Below are positions 35,398 through 44,752 of a stretch of 52,664 nucleotides of DNA, piece after piece; the first letter of the stretch is position 1, and each line of letters begins with the position of its first letter. Location of the stretch: assembly GCA_902623305.1 (NCBI GenBank), contig CACNTB010000007.1:1-52664 (forward strand). The letters run 5' to 3'. The stretch comes from an uncultured Pelagibacteraceae bacterium (lineage in GTDB: Bacteria; Pseudomonadota; Alphaproteobacteria; Pelagibacterales; Pelagibacteraceae). The notes beneath the pieces are model-generated. The model made no database searches. It was not told where the DNA came from and saw nothing but the letters and a program-made list of their open reading frames with translations. The position numbers and the translations under genes are program-made.

Positions 35398-36423
35398 CTA
35401 ATAATTAGGTGCTTTATATTTTACAATATAAAGAAGATACAAAGTTGAAAGTATTATTAAAATAGAATTTATTTGGTGTAAGGATGCATAAAGCATTTTT
35501 ACTCCAGATAATATTGTAAGAACTCCCAAAAAAATTTGTAACAATAAAGTAATTCCAATAATAAAAATTGGAGTTCTTAAATTTATATTTCCATTTTTTA
35601 AAACAAAATAAAGTATATAAAAATATATTATAACAATTAAATATGCTAGATTTCTATGGATAAACTGAACAAGTGATTGATCATCAAATACTCTAATATT
35701 AAAAAAATCAGTGATCATACTATCATCAGGAAAATATGATGGACCCATTAACGGCCAGGTATTATAAATTTTTCCTGCATCCATCCCTGAAACAAATGCT
35801 CCAATTATTAATTGTAAAAATAATAATAAAAGAAAGAATTTAATTGAGTTTAATTTAATATTTATTTGAATAATTTTTATATCAGTTAGATTTAAATATT
35901 TCCAATAAACTATGGATAAAATTATAAAAGCTGTAACTAAATGAATTGACAACCTGTAATGACTAACATCAACTCTATCCACCAATCCACTTGAAACCAT
36001 ATACCATCCAATAAATCCTTGAAAACATACTAAGAAAAAAATAATTGAATATTCTCTTAAAATCCAAAAACCATTTTTAATTGTAAAATAGATCATTGGT
36101 AAAAGAACAGTTAAACCAATTAGTCTACCAAGTTGACGATGAGCCCATTCCCACCAAAAAATAATTTTAAATTCATTAAGAGTCATATTAAAATTTTGTT
36201 CTTGATATTCAGGTATTGTTTTATAAAGATCAAAATATTCTATCCATTTATCGTTAGTTAAAGGAGGTAATGAGCCAATAAAAAGTTCCCAACTAGTAAT
36301 AGATAAACCAGAATCTGTTAATCTGGTTAGACCACCTACTAAAATAATAAGTATGATCATCAACAATAATATTATCATCCATATTCTTAGTTGAACATTT
36401 AAAGAATAATTCTGACTGTACAT
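35398..36423 (-). CDS. ctaA: Heme A synthase (COX15/CtaA)
   Basis: Oxidises the C8 methyl of heme O to give heme A for cytochrome aa3 oxidase. About eight helices are visible in 341 residues. Histidine ligand segments are WEWAHRQLGRL near residue 93, HYRLSIHLVTA near 160, QFIHRNLAYL near 250 and YASLHQINSI near 315. The N-terminal GGLTRLTDSGLSITSWE signature is characteristic. It converges with metY, 29 bp apart, and diverges from aroQ. Confidence 0.95.
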   Translation of the reverse strand: MYSQNYSLNVQLRIWMIILLLMIILIILVGGLTRLTDSGLSITSWELFIGSLPPLTNDKWIEYFDLYKTIPEYQEQNFNMTLNEFKIIFWWEWAHRQLGRLIGLTVLLPMIYFTIKNGFWILREYSIIFFLVCFQGFIGWYMVSSGLVDRVDVSHYRLSIHLVTAFIILSIVYWKYLNLTDIKIIQINIKLNSIKFFLLLLFLQLIIGAFVSGMDAGKIYNTWPLMGPSYFPDDSMITDFFNIRVFDDQSLVQFIHRNLAYLIVIIYFYILYFVLKNGNINLRTPIFIIGITLLLQIFLGVLTILSGVKMLYASLHQINSILIILSTLYLLYIVKYKAPNY

Positions 36424-36466
36424 AAATAGATAAATATAATAATTATTAATTAAACCAATAAATTAA

Positions 36467-36757
36467 ATGTCGCCTAAAAATAAAAAAAAATTAGATATAA
36501 TAAGATCTAAATTAGATAAGCTTGATAATAAGTTGTTATTATTGATTAAATATAGAACAAATCTTGTAAAAGAAGTTTTAAAACTTAAAGAATTTAAAAA
36601 AGAAATAGTAGATAAAAAGCGTATCAATTTTATACTTAAAAAAATTAACTCAAAATCTAAAAAACTAAAGATTGATCCTAAAATTACTAATCGTATATGG
36701 AAAAATATGATTTTATCTTATATCGATTATGAAAAGAGAAACTTTAAAAAAAAATAA
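36467..36757 (+). CDS. Chorismate mutase (AroQ type)
   Basis: Converts chorismate to prephenate in phenylalanine and tyrosine synthesis. A 96-residue all-helical AroQ protein: N-terminal R13-containing helix IIRSKLDKLDNKLLLLIKYR, then the active-site Lys/Arg region LVKEVLKLKEF, and a helix with ITNRIWKNMILSYI. The catalytic basic residues of the first helices are present, and the length fits the mono-functional form. It is divergent from ctaA and ends one base before the convergent rpmG stop. Confidence 0.82.
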   Translation: MSPKNKKKLDIIRSKLDKLDNKLLLLIKYRTNLVKEVLKLKEFKKEIVDKKRINFILKKINSKSKKLKIDPKITNRIWKNMILSYIDYEKRNFKKK

Positions 36758-36949
36758 TTACTTACTATGTGGTGGAAGCTTTTTTTCCACAAACATTTCA
36801 TGTTTTCTTGTGTCTGGATTATATTTTTTTGCTGAAAGTTTAACCTTAGCTTTTTCTCCTCCAGCTGGTTTTTTTAAATAATAGAAGTAAGGACTATCAG
36901 GTTTGGCTTCTGGAACCATTCTTATCTTAACGTGTGTTTTTTTTGCCAT
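36758..36949 (-). CDS. rpmG: 50S ribosomal protein L33
   Basis: L33 of 63 residues: MAKKTHVKIRMV start, then YFYYLKKPAGG, KLSAKKYNPDTRKHEMFVEKKL. There are no zinc cysteines (C-minus form). The sequence carries an insertion (PEAKPDSP) around residue 15. Its start lies 23 bp inside the end of the upstream merR gene, an unusually long overlap that could couple their translation. It is the terminal gene of the rpmF-plsX-ihfA-merR block here. Confidence 0.93.
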   Translation of the reverse strand: MAKKTHVKIRMVPEAKPDSPYFYYLKKPAGGEKAKVKLSAKKYNPDTRKHEMFVEKKLPPHSK

Positions 36950-37310
36950 TTTTCAATTCTTTTAATTTATTTGAAATTTTTAATAATTTATTTCTTAAAT
37001 TTTCAGTTCTTATAGATTTATCTGCAATTTCGTCAAGCTTTAAAGAATCTTCGTTATTTAATATTTTTTTTACACCTTTTATAGTCATACCTTGATCCTT
37101 AAGTAAAAATTTAACTTTTTTAAGAAGATTTATTGTTTTCTCATCATAATATCTTCTATTAGAATTTAATATTTTTGGTTTAATTTGTTTAAATTGAGTT
37201 TCCCAAAATCTAATGACATGTGTCGGTAAAACTCCTTTATTATTTGATTTAAGATTTAATATTTTTGCCACTTCACCAATAGTCTTATAAGCATTATCAA
37301 ATTTATCCAT
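36927..37310 (-). CDS. MerR family transcriptional regulator
   Basis: A winged-helix regulator. Residues ~5-75 contain the MerR DNA-binding domain: YKTIGEVAKILN, VLPTHVIRFWETQF and NRRYYDEKTINLLKKVKFLL. The short C-terminus is a helical, Lys-rich coiled region (KLDEIADKSIRTENLRNKL), with no cysteine metal-binding loop. I chose ATG 37310; a TTG at 37328 would overlap ihfA further. In many Alphaproteobacteria a MerR gene directly follows ihfA in this same cluster; its targets are unknown. Confidence 0.9.
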   Translation of the reverse strand: MDKFDNAYKTIGEVAKILNLKSNNKGVLPTHVIRFWETQFKQIKPKILNSNRRYYDEKTINLLKKVKFLLKDQGMTIKGVKKILNNEDSLKLDEIADKSIRTENLRNKLLKISNKLKELKNGKKNTR

Positions 37311-37602
37311 TATCTTTAAAATTAACAAATTCTTTAAATTCTTTTGATGGCTTAAACAATACTACATCTCTGCTTGAAATTACTTTTGTTTCTTTAGTTT
37401 TAGGATTTCTTCCGATCCTAGATTTTTTTTGTCTTATAGAAAAGGTACCAAATTTAGATAATTTTAATTTTTTTTCCTCTTTAATATTAGATACGATCGT
37501 CGATAAAAAATCTTCAATTAAATTTTCAGATATTTGTTTTGAAAAACCAAGCTGCATATAAACCAAATTAACTAAGTCTTTTTTAGTTAAATTAATTCTC
37601 AT
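37303..37602 (-). CDS. ihfA: Integration host factor subunit alpha
   Basis: A HU/IHF-family DNA-bending protein of 99 residues. The beta-arm contains IGRNPKTKETKVISSRDVV with the DNA-intercalating Pro. The N-terminal helices LTKKDLVNLVYMQLGFSKQISENLIEDFL fit IHF-alpha. The gene sits between plsX and merR, which is the alphaproteobacterial ihfA context. HU is the alternative, but the context argues for IhfA. It overlaps merR by 8 bp and begins one base after plsX. Confidence 0.9.
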   Translation of the reverse strand: MRINLTKKDLVNLVYMQLGFSKQISENLIEDFLSTIVSNIKEEKKLKLSKFGTFSIRQKKSRIGRNPKTKETKVISSRDVVLFKPSKEFKEFVNFKDNG

Positions 37603-37603
37603 A

Positions 37604-38605
37604 TTAAATATTTTGCTTAATCTTTTCTATCAAATTACCTTTTATAATTCTATGACAAACATCTAGAGAATTTGAAAAGCCAATATAATCAGTTCCTCCA
37701 TGACTTTTAACAACTGGTGAATCTAATCCAATAAATATAGCACCATTATACAATCTTGGATCTAGTCTTTTCTTAAATTTCTTTAAATTTGATATGTTTA
37801 AGAACGATGAAATTTTCCCCAATATTGTGCCTGTCATAGCATTTTTTAATTCACTTGTTATAAAATTTGCTGTACCTTCTGCAGTTTTTAACGCAATGTT
37901 TCCTGTAAAACCATCTGAAACAATTACATTTACATCTCCATCCATAAGATGATTACCTTCGATGTATCCTGCAAAATTATAATTATCTGATTTTTTTTCA
38001 TTTAATAATTGGTAAGTTTCTTTGATTGTCTCATTACCTTTTAATTCTTCTGAACCAATATTTAATAATGCTACGTTTGGTTTGTCATTCGGATAAAGAG
38101 ATGTATACAAAGAAGCGCCCATTATTGAAAAGTCTAATAGATTTTTTGAACTACACTCAATATTTGCACCCAAATCTAATACAACACTCATCCCCTTTTT
38201 GTTTGGCCATAAGGCAGACAAAGCAGGTTTGTCTATATTTTCAATCATTTTTAAATTTAATTTTGAGACAACCAATAAAGCACCTGTATTACCAGCTGAT
38301 ATTACTATATCCGCTTCCTTATCCTTAACACTTTGAATAGCAAGCCACATGCTTGTATTTTTACCTCTTTTGGCTCCCTCTAGAGGACTGTCAGTGCTTT
38401 CAATTTTTTTTTCAGTATGAATTAATTCAAAAAATCTTTCAGGTATTTTTCCTTTAATCAAAGGCTCTATTTTATTTTTGTCTCCAAAAATTCTAAAAAA
38501 ATTATTTTTATTTGTAGAATGATTTAAAATAATACCATCAATTATTTTCTTTGGTGCTCCATCTCCACCCATTGCATCGACTGCAATTTTGATCAAATCT
38601 GACAT
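37604..38605 (-). CDS. plsX: Phosphate acyltransferase PlsX
   Basis: Makes acyl-phosphate from acyl-ACP for phospholipid synthesis. The family start IAVDAMGGDGAPKKIIDG and segments TEKKIESTDSPLEGAKRGKNTSM, VISAGNTGALL, VLDLGANIECS and VSDGFTGNIALKTAEG are conserved. Length 333. It is preceded by rpmF (19 bp) and followed directly by ihfA. The usual fabH between plsX and ihfA is absent. Confidence 0.96.
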   Translation of the reverse strand: MSDLIKIAVDAMGGDGAPKKIIDGIILNHSTNKNNFFRIFGDKNKIEPLIKGKIPERFFELIHTEKKIESTDSPLEGAKRGKNTSMWLAIQSVKDKEADIVISAGNTGALLVVSKLNLKMIENIDKPALSALWPNKKGMSVVLDLGANIECSSKNLLDFSIMGASLYTSLYPNDKPNVALLNIGSEELKGNETIKETYQLLNEKKSDNYNFAGYIEGNHLMDGDVNVIVSDGFTGNIALKTAEGTANFITSELKNAMTGTILGKISSFLNISNLKKFKKRLDPRLYNGAIFIGLDSPVVKSHGGTDYIGFSNSLDVCHRIIKGNLIEKIKQNI

Positions 38606-38624
38606 TTCAATAGATTATTATATA

Positions 38625-38807
38625 CTATTCTTTTGGGTCTAAAACTTGTCTTCCCTTATACATACCTGTTTTAAGGTCTAAATGATGAGAAAGTCTATAT
38701 TCTCCCGACTTTTTATCTTCAACTATATTTTTAGTTGAAAATTTCATAGTATGAGCTCTTCTCATTCCTGTTCTGGATGGGGTTTGTTTTCGTTTTGGAA
38801 CTGCCAT
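38625..38807 (-). CDS. rpmF: 50S ribosomal protein L32
   Basis: L32 of 60 residues: [23 protein letters not shown] start, then [22 protein letters not shown]. It has no zinc cysteines, as in other Alphaproteobacteria. It lies 2 bp downstream of the Cbp3-type gene and 19 bp upstream of plsX. Confidence 0.96.
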   Translation of the reverse strand: MAVPKRKQTPSRTGMRRAHTMKFSTKNIVEDKKSGEYRLSHHLDLKTGMYKGRQVLDPKE

Positions 38808-38809
38808 AA

Positions 38810-39277
38810 TTATGGGTTACTTACACTTTTTAAATAAGAATTCAAAGTTTTTTTTGATAAATTATCATTAAATTTTTCAAAATAATCAAGTAAAACTTCA
38901 ATATTTTTAAAATCTTCTAAAAATATTGATATTTTATTCAATTTAGTATTTTTATCTAGATTATCCCAATAATGAATTTCCGAAACCATCGAATGGAATA
39001 AATTAATATAATTTTTCATTTTTTTATTAATTGATTGGTCTCCATAACCAATTTCCCTAATACTTAACTCGAGTTGTCTAAAATTAAAATCGTAAATTTT
39101 TTGTAAAACATTCTTATTTTGCTCATTTTTATAATTTTTTAAAAAAAAGGAAAAATGAAGTAGAAATATTGTTAATCTATCAGAAAATGTGTCTTCACGA
39201 TTTAAGTTTTTATATAAATCTTTATTTCTAGTGTAATTAATAAATTTGTTATAGACATTTAAATATAAATCACTCAT
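38810..39277 (-). CDS. Ubiquinol-cytochrome c chaperone (Cbp3/UQCC1 family)
   Basis: A helical protein of 155 residues. The hallmark is [21 protein letters not shown] near residues 91-111, which matches the Cbp3 motif (L-R-E-x-G-x-G-D-x-S-V-x-K-x-M-K). In mitochondria Cbp3 assists cytochrome b assembly into complex III, and bacterial members lie next to rpmF. It is shorter than typical bacterial members, and divergence is high. Its ATG overlaps the bamE ATG on the other strand in one CATG (39275-39278). Confidence 0.85.
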   Translation of the reverse strand: MSDLYLNVYNKFINYTRNKDLYKNLNREDTFSDRLTIFLLHFSFFLKNYKNEQNKNVLQKIYDFNFRQLELSIREIGYGDQSINKKMKNYINLFHSMVSEIHYWDNLDKNTKLNKISIFLEDFKNIEVLLDYFEKFNDNLSKKTLNSYLKSVSNP

Positions 39278-39740
39278 GAAAAAAATAATATTACTTTGTG
39301 CGCTAATTACAATTACAAATTGTACTCTAAAAAATATAGAAAAAACACATGGCGTTGCTTTACTTGAGACTAAATTTGAAAAATTAATAGAAAATAAAAC
39401 TAATAAAAATCAAATTCTTAAAGATTTAGGACCTCCTTCTACGAAAAATATTTTTGATAATAGTGTTTGGATATATGTTGGGAAAAAAACAAGAAAAAAA
39501 AGTTTGTTTAAATTAGCAAGAAATGAGGATATTAGAAGTAATGTTGTAGTATTAGAAATAAATAACAGAGATATACTTGTTAAAAAACAACTTTATACAA
39601 TTGAAAATATACAAAAGATAAACTTTTCAGAGAAAATAACGACTAAAACTAAAAAAGATAGTTTTGTTTTTGGGGTCTTATCAAGTTTTCGACAAAAAAT
39701 TGATAGCCCCAAAAGAAATAAAAAAGTTAGCCAGCAATAA
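39276..39740 (+). CDS. bamE: BamE-like outer-membrane assembly lipoprotein
   Basis: SmpA/OmlA family lipoprotein of the BAM complex, which inserts beta-barrel proteins. The lipobox is ITITNC with Cys16 and an Asn before the Cys. The family core is [35 protein letters not shown]. Residues ~100-154 are a Lys-rich tail without a recognised domain. It is divergent from the Cbp3-type gene with overlapping start codons, as the same pair is divergent in other Alphaproteobacteria. Its end overlaps convergent hppA by 14 bp. Confidence 0.88.
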   Translation: MKKIILLCALITITNCTLKNIEKTHGVALLETKFEKLIENKTNKNQILKDLGPPSTKNIFDNSVWIYVGKKTRKKSLFKLARNEDIRSNVVVLEINNRDILVKKQLYTIENIQKINFSEKITTKTKKDSFVFGVLSSFRQKIDSPKRNKKVSQQ

Positions 39741-41832
39741 CTGCTAACAATAATAATGCAACTATATTTGTTATTTTAATCATAGGGTTAACTGCTGGAC
39801 CCGCTGTATCTTTGTAAGGATCACCAACTGTATCACCTGTAACTGCAGCCTTATGTGCTTCAGAACCTTTTCCACCATGATTACCGTCTTCAATATATTT
39901 TTTTGCATTATCCCAAGCACCACCTCCGGCAGTCATTGAAACTGCTACAAAAAGACCGGTAATAATTACGCCTAAAAGCATAGCGCCGACAGCAGCTAGT
40001 GCAGCTACTTGGCCACCTATAGATAAAATTATAAAATAAAGAACAACAGGTGATAAAACTGGTAACAATGATGGTATAATCATTTCCTTAATTGCTGCTA
40101 CTGTAAGTAAATCAACTAACTTAGCATAATCAGGCTTTTGTTTTCTTTTCATTATACCTGGAAATTTTTTAAATTGTCTTCTTACCTCAACAACAACAGC
40201 TCCCCCTGCTCTTCCAACAGCTTGCATTCCCATCGAACCAAAAAGATAAGGAAGCATTCCACCAATTAATAAACCAACAACTACATAAGGGTTAGATAAA
40301 TCAAATGTAACAACTATTCCTTCCAATGCAGATCCAGCTTCTTTTGAAAAATGTTTAATATCCTCAGTATAAGCAGCGAATAAAACTAGTGCACCTAAAC
40401 CGGCTGAACCAATAGCATAACCTTTGGTAACAGCTTTTGTGGTATTACCTACAGCATCTAGAGCATCAGTTGTTTTTCTAACTTTTTTATCAAGATTTGA
40501 CATTTCTGCTATACCACCAGCATTATCAGTAACTGGTCCGTATGCATCTAAAGCAACAACCATACCTGCTAATGCAAGCATAGTAGTTACAGCGATAGCA
40601 ATACCAAAAAGTCCAGCAATAGAATTTGTAATTAGTATACCTGCAACAATTATTAATGCAGGAATAGCAGTTGCTTCCATAGAAACAGCTAAACCTTGAA
40701 TAACGTTAGTACCGTGACCAGTTGTGGATGACAAAGCAACAGATTTAACTGGTCTGTAACTTGTTCCTGTATAATATTCAGTAATCCAGATTAATAATCC
40801 TGTGATGACTAAACCTATAACACCACAATAATATAGATCCATTCCATTAAAAGTCTTATCATTTACTGTATATTCATTTGTAAAACCAATTACGTGATCT
40901 GTAACGGGCCATAATATTACTAAAGAAGCTACCGCAGAAACAACAAATCCTTTATACAAAGCATTCATTACGTTATTACTTTTTCCTAATTTAACAAAAA
41001 ATGTTCCGATGATAGATGTTAACAGACATGCACCACCAATCGTTAAAGGGTAAATCATCATGTTTAAATCCCCAACAAAGAAAATAGAAGATAAAACCAT
41101 TGTAGCGACAATTGTAACAGCATAAGTTTCAAACAAATCTGCAGCCATACCTGCGCAGTCACCCACATTGTCACCGACGTTATCAGCTATTACAGCAGGG
41201 TTTCTTGGATCGTCTTCAGGAATTCCAGCCTCAACTTTACCAACTAAATCAGCACCAACATCTGCACCCTTTGTAAAAATTCCACCACCTAGTCTTGCAA
41301 AAATTGAAATTAATGATGCACCAAATCCTAATGCAACTAAAGCATTAACAATTTCTCTTTCGTCTATACTAGACTTTAATAAAATATAATAATAAACAGC
41401 TATAGATAATAACGCCAAGCCCGCAACTAACATTCCAGTAACAGCGCCAGATTTAAAAGCAACTGAAAGACCTTGAGCTAAGCCTTTTCTTGATGCTTCT
41501 GCTGTCCTTACGTTCGCCTCTACAGAAACTAACATTCCAACGTACCCTGCAATACCTGATAAGGCTGCGCCTATTAAATAACCGAGACCTACTAGAGGAC
41601 TAAATGCAATACTTACAATTACTAATACTACAGCACCAACAATAGCAATAGTTTTGTATTGTCTTGCTAAGTATGCCTTTGCACCAATTTGAATTGCAGA
41701 AGCGATATCTTGCATTTTTGCATTTCCTGCACTTGAATTAAGAATGTTTTTTCCAGTTAAAAATCCATAAACGATAGATAATAAACCAGCTCCAATTGTA
41801 TATAATAATATTGTTTCGACTGTTCCGCTCAT
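39727..41832 (-). CDS. hppA: Membrane-bound H+-translocating pyrophosphatase
   Basis: Couples hydrolysis of pyrophosphate to proton pumping across the inner membrane. About sixteen helices are seen. The substrate motifs [21 protein letters not shown] and [19 protein letters not shown] are intact. [10 protein letters not shown] carries the Lys typical of K+-independent pumps. I start at ATG 41832 ([14 protein letters not shown] 8 bases upstream); a longer frame to 41880 would add an uncharacteristic leader. Length 701. It is a single gene downstream of its own promoter, converging with bamE. Confidence 0.97.
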   Translation of the reverse strand: MSGTVETILLYTIGAGLLSIVYGFLTGKNILNSSAGNAKMQDIASAIQIGAKAYLARQYKTIAIVGAVVLVIVSIAFSPLVGLGYLIGAALSGIAGYVGMLVSVEANVRTAEASRKGLAQGLSVAFKSGAVTGMLVAGLALLSIAVYYYILLKSSIDEREIVNALVALGFGASLISIFARLGGGIFTKGADVGADLVGKVEAGIPEDDPRNPAVIADNVGDNVGDCAGMAADLFETYAVTIVATMVLSSIFFVGDLNMMIYPLTIGGACLLTSIIGTFFVKLGKSNNVMNALYKGFVVSAVASLVILWPVTDHVIGFTNEYTVNDKTFNGMDLYYCGVIGLVITGLLIWITEYYTGTSYRPVKSVALSSTTGHGTNVIQGLAVSMEATAIPALIIVAGILITNSIAGLFGIAIAVTTMLALAGMVVALDAYGPVTDNAGGIAEMSNLDKKVRKTTDALDAVGNTTKAVTKGYAIGSAGLGALVLFAAYTEDIKHFSKEAGSALEGIVVTFDLSNPYVVVGLLIGGMLPYLFGSMGMQAVGRAGGAVVVEVRRQFKKFPGIMKRKQKPDYAKLVDLLTVAAIKEMIIPSLLPVLSPVVLYFIILSIGGQVAALAAVGAMLLGVIITGLFVAVSMTAGGGAWDNAKKYIEDGNHGGKGSEAHKAAVTGDTVGDPYKDTAGPAVNPMIKITNIVALLLLAVIAG

Positions 41833-41871
41833 ATTAACCTTAAGTTGTGGGTTGTTAAATTTTAAGCCCGC

Positions 41872-41899
41872 ACAATACAAAAAAAGATAAAAAAGACAA
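41872..41899 (-). promoter_or_regulatory. Candidate promoter for hppA
   Basis: On the minus strand TTGTCT (41899-41894) and TATTGT (41877-41872) are 16 bp apart, with a predicted start near 41865, 33 bases before the hppA ATG at 41832. It lies in the 77-bp gap after thiL. Consensus match only. Confidence 0.4.
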
Positions 41900-41909
41900 C
41901 GATTAACTT

Positions 41910-42869
41910 CTAAAACTGATGAATATAACCTTTAGATTTAGCTTGTATTTGCTTACCTTTTTCATTGAATATCAAAGATCTATCTTTACCAGATACAATT
42001 TTACCAATTTTAGTTATTTTAATTCCAGTTGATTTAGATACGTTTTGAATGATTCTACCTTTCTTAACATCTGCAGTAAATAATACCTGATAATCATCTC
42101 CGTTAGAAACTAGATTAATTTTATTTAATCTTTGTATTTTAATAAAATTACTCAATTTATTAGAAACAGGTATTTTATTTTCAAATAAATGAAATGATAA
42201 ACTTTGTTTATTAATCATTTTTGCTAAATCATCAATTAATCCATCTGAAACATCTATGGAACTATTAGCAAATTTTAATAAATATTTTGTTAAATTTAAA
42301 GGTAATTCTGGTTTATAATATTTATTTATAAAGAATAATTTGTCTTTACTTTTGAATTCAGCTTTTTTATTTAATGCCTTAAGTCCTAAATAACTATCTC
42401 CCAAATTTCCGGTAACATAAATGTCATCATTTGATTTAGCTTTATTTCGATAAATTATTTTATTCGAATATCCTAATGATGTGATTGTGAAACTAAGTTT
42501 GTTTGAAAAAGTTGTGTCTCCACCGCATAAAGTTATGTTAAATTTATTTTGTTCTGATTTGAGTGATTTCGAAATTTTATATAAATTATTTTTTGTAAAT
42601 GTTTTTTTATTACCAGAACCAGAAATAAAATAAAACTTAGGTGTTACACCTTTGCAAATTAAATCAGATATTGATGACCTTAATATTTTTTTTATTACTA
42701 AATCTGGTAATTTAAAATCATAAAAATGTGTACCAATGTTGTATGTATCAACAGATATAACAACACCTCTTTTTTTATCAAAAAAAACATCGTCATTCAG
42801 ATTTAGAGCAGATTTATTTTTTTTAGCTATTTTAAAAAAATAATTATTTATTAGATCAAATTCATGCAT
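41910..42869 (-). CDS. thiL: Thiamine-monophosphate kinase
   Basis: Phosphorylates thiamine monophosphate to the active diphosphate. The PurM-fold signatures are the start [35 protein letters not shown], the [12 protein letters not shown] segment and [15 protein letters not shown]. Length 319 is normal. It overlaps nusB by 8 bp and ends the minus-strand unit that begins at 49258; hppA starts 78 bp further downstream from its own promoter. Confidence 0.94.
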   Translation of the reverse strand: MHEFDLINNYFFKIAKKNKSALNLNDDVFFDKKRGVVISVDTYNIGTHFYDFKLPDLVIKKILRSSISDLICKGVTPKFYFISGSGNKKTFTKNNLYKISKSLKSEQNKFNITLCGGDTTFSNKLSFTITSLGYSNKIIYRNKAKSNDDIYVTGNLGDSYLGLKALNKKAEFKSKDKLFFINKYYKPELPLNLTKYLLKFANSSIDVSDGLIDDLAKMINKQSLSFHLFENKIPVSNKLSNFIKIQRLNKINLVSNGDDYQVLFTADVKKGRIIQNVSKSTGIKITKIGKIVSGKDRSLIFNEKGKQIQAKSKGYIHQF

Positions 42870-43266
42870 TTTTAGATCTTAATTTTTTTCCAACATTATC
42901 TAATAAAGCATTGAGATACTTTGTTTGTGAATTCTCAAGAAAAAAATTAGATGAATTTAAATACTCTTTTATAATTATATTAATAGACAAATTTGGTTTA
43001 TACATAAATTCATAAGTTGCTGCTTTTAATATTGTTTGAAAGACTTTGTCTAATTTATCAAATACAAATTCATCACCTAGTTTATTATTTAATTCATCTA
43101 AAATAAGATCGTTTCTTTCTATCGTTCCTTGAACAATATCCTTAATAAATTTTTTAAATCTGTGTTTTGGAAAATCTAAATCATTATCTTCATTATAAAA
43201 TTTCCCATATAATTTTTGAATAATTATAACTCTAGGGTTATTTTTTGGATTATAGTGAGTTCTCAT
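42862..43266 (-). CDS. nusB: Transcription antitermination factor NusB
   Basis: All-helical RNA-binding factor acting with NusE (S10) at rRNA boxA. Recognisable segments are IQKLYGKFYNEDNDL, DDLILDELNNKL-like helices and ILKAATYEFMYKPNLSINIIIKEYLNSSNFF, the conserved C-terminal core. At 134 residues it is standard. Position between ribH and thiL is the canonical alphaproteobacterial order. It overlaps both neighbours by 4-8 bp. Confidence 0.9.
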   Translation of the reverse strand: MRTHYNPKNNPRVIIIQKLYGKFYNEDNDLDFPKHRFKKFIKDIVQGTIERNDLILDELNNKLGDEFVFDKLDKVFQTILKAATYEFMYKPNLSINIIIKEYLNSSNFFLENSQTKYLNALLDNVGKKLRSKNA

Positions 43267-43652
43267 TTTTGAGACAAAACTGAAATCACAGCTTCTGCGG
43301 CTTCAGCGCCCTTTTTTCTTCTTGCTCTTGCTTGAGCCATATTTAGACAAGTAATTATTCCATTTCCAATTGGTTTTTTGCTATCTATAGATAATTTCAT
43401 TATTGCATCTGTTGATGCTTGAGAAATAAAATCGAAATGAGGTGTTTGACCTTTAATTACACATCCTAAAGCTAAAAAACCATCAAATTTTTTTAAATTT
43501 TTTGAAATTGTAACTGGAATTTCAAAAGCACCAGGCACTTTAATAATTTTTATTATATTTTTTTTTGGAATTATTTTTAAAGCACTATTTATTAAACCTT
43601 TAGTAATATCTTTATAATAATCTGCAACAACAATTAGATATTTTTTTTTCAT
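43263..43652 (-). CDS. ribH: 6,7-dimethyl-8-ribityllumazine synthase
   Basis: Condenses the ribityl-diamine and dihydroxybutanone phosphate to lumazine. The motifs GAFEIPVTI near residue 45 and GCVIKGQTPHFDFIS near 66 (His of the active site) are present, then GIITCLNMAQA. At 129 residues it is somewhat short for the family (~140-155). I use ATG 43652, overlapping the ribBA stop in ATGA; the TTG at 43655 is the alternative. It overlaps nusB by 4 bp. Confidence 0.94.
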   Translation of the reverse strand: MKKKYLIVVADYYKDITKGLINSALKIIPKKNIIKIIKVPGAFEIPVTISKNLKKFDGFLALGCVIKGQTPHFDFISQASTDAIMKLSIDSKKPIGNGIITCLNMAQARARRKKGAEAAEAVISVLSQK

Positions 43653-44752
43653 CAAATTAATTCTTGTTTTGTTATTTTAATACCATATCCATCAAGACCA
43701 ATAACTTTTTTTGGCGATTTAGTGATTAATATCATATTTTTAATTTTTAAGTCTTTAATAATTTGGGCTCCAATACCATAATTTCTTATTAACTTATCAT
43801 TTCCCTTTTTATAAAAGTCTTTATTTTTATAATCTTTTAAGGTCTGAGTTACTGATTTTAAATTTGAGTCTTTGATAAATACTAAAACACAATTTTGATA
43901 TTTTTTAAAATAATTTAAAGTCTTATTAAATGAATTTGGTAGTGATTGATTTATCAGATAGTTTTGAACAACATTAGAAGAAATTACTCTTACTCTTGGA
44001 GCAATACCTTTCTTTATTTTACCTTTTATTAATGCAAAATGTTCTGAGCCATCTAAAAGATTCTCATATATTCTAATGTTGTATTTTTGATTTTTTACAT
44101 CAATCTTGCTTTGCTTTTTGAGTTTAATAAGTTTTTCTTTTTTTAGTCTATATGCGATCAGATCTTCTATTTTTCCAATTTTTAATTTATGTTTTTTTGC
44201 AAAATTAAATAAATCTTGACCTTTAGCCATTGTTCCATCTTCATTCATGATTTCACAAATTACAGCTGAGTTATTTTTTTTTGCTAATTTGGATATATCG
44301 ACTGAAGCTTCGGTGTGACCGGCTCTAACAAGGACTCCACCATCTTTAGCAATAATTGGAAACACGTGACCAGGTGAAACAATTTCATTTTTATTTACAT
44401 TTTTTTTTGATGCAATTTTGATTGTCTTCGCTCTATCTTTAGCAGATATGCCTGTTGTTATTCCTTTTTTAGCCTCAATAGAAATTGTGAAAGCTGTTTT
44501 ATTTCTTGATTGATTTACTGGAGACATTAAAGATAAATTTAATCTTTTTGCTTGAAGAGTATCAAGTGCTAAACAAATTAAACCTCGACCATATTTTGCC
44601 ATGAAATTAATATTCTTTGCATTTGAGTCTGATGTAGAAATAACTAAATCTCCTTCATTTTCTCTTTTTTCATCATCAACTAAAATAAACATACCACCTT
44701 TTTTGGCTACGCTTATAATTGACTCTATTGACGTAAAATTATTTTTTTCCAT
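43652..44752 (-). CDS. ribB: RibB with a degenerate RibA-like C-terminal domain
   Basis: The N-terminal half (residues 1-205) is 3,4-dihydroxy-2-butanone-4-phosphate synthase with the acidic motif DDEKRENEGD (26-35), and HTEASVDISKL. The C-terminal half (~210-366) aligns to GTP cyclohydrolase II but lacks its zinc Cys cluster and the RQEGRGIGL motif (here RNYGIGAQII), so it is likely inactive as RibA. Such RibBX-type fusions occur in other proteobacteria. Cells then need a separate active GTP cyclohydrolase II, not in this window. It overlaps ribE by 14 bp. Confidence 0.9.
   Translation of the reverse strand: MEKNNFTSIESIISVAKKGGMFILVDDEKRENEGDLVISTSDSNAKNINFMAKYGRGLICLALDTLQAKRLNLSLMSPVNQSRNKTAFTISIEAKKGITTGISAKDRAKTIKIASKKNVNKNEIVSPGHVFPIIAKDGGVLVRAGHTEASVDISKLAKKNNSAVICEIMNEDGTMAKGQDLFNFAKKHKLKIGKIEDLIAYRLKKEKLIKLKKQSKIDVKNQKYNIRIYENLLDGSEHFALIKGKIKKGIAPRVRVISSNVVQNYLINQSLPNSFNKTLNYFKKYQNCVLVFIKDSNLKSVTQTLKDYKNKDFYKKGNDKLIRNYGIGAQIIKDLKIKNMILITKSPKKVIGLDGYGIKITKQELI

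Noticed and set aside
36247-36257. TTATCGTTAGT inside ctaA, identical to part of the recombinase dyad
   Set aside because: No inverted partner arm is present and it lies in a coding sequence; a chance match.
40424-40699. Open frames antisense to hppA (also at 41168-41389)
   Set aside because: They mirror the codon pattern of a strongly conserved gene on the other strand and show no recognisable domain.
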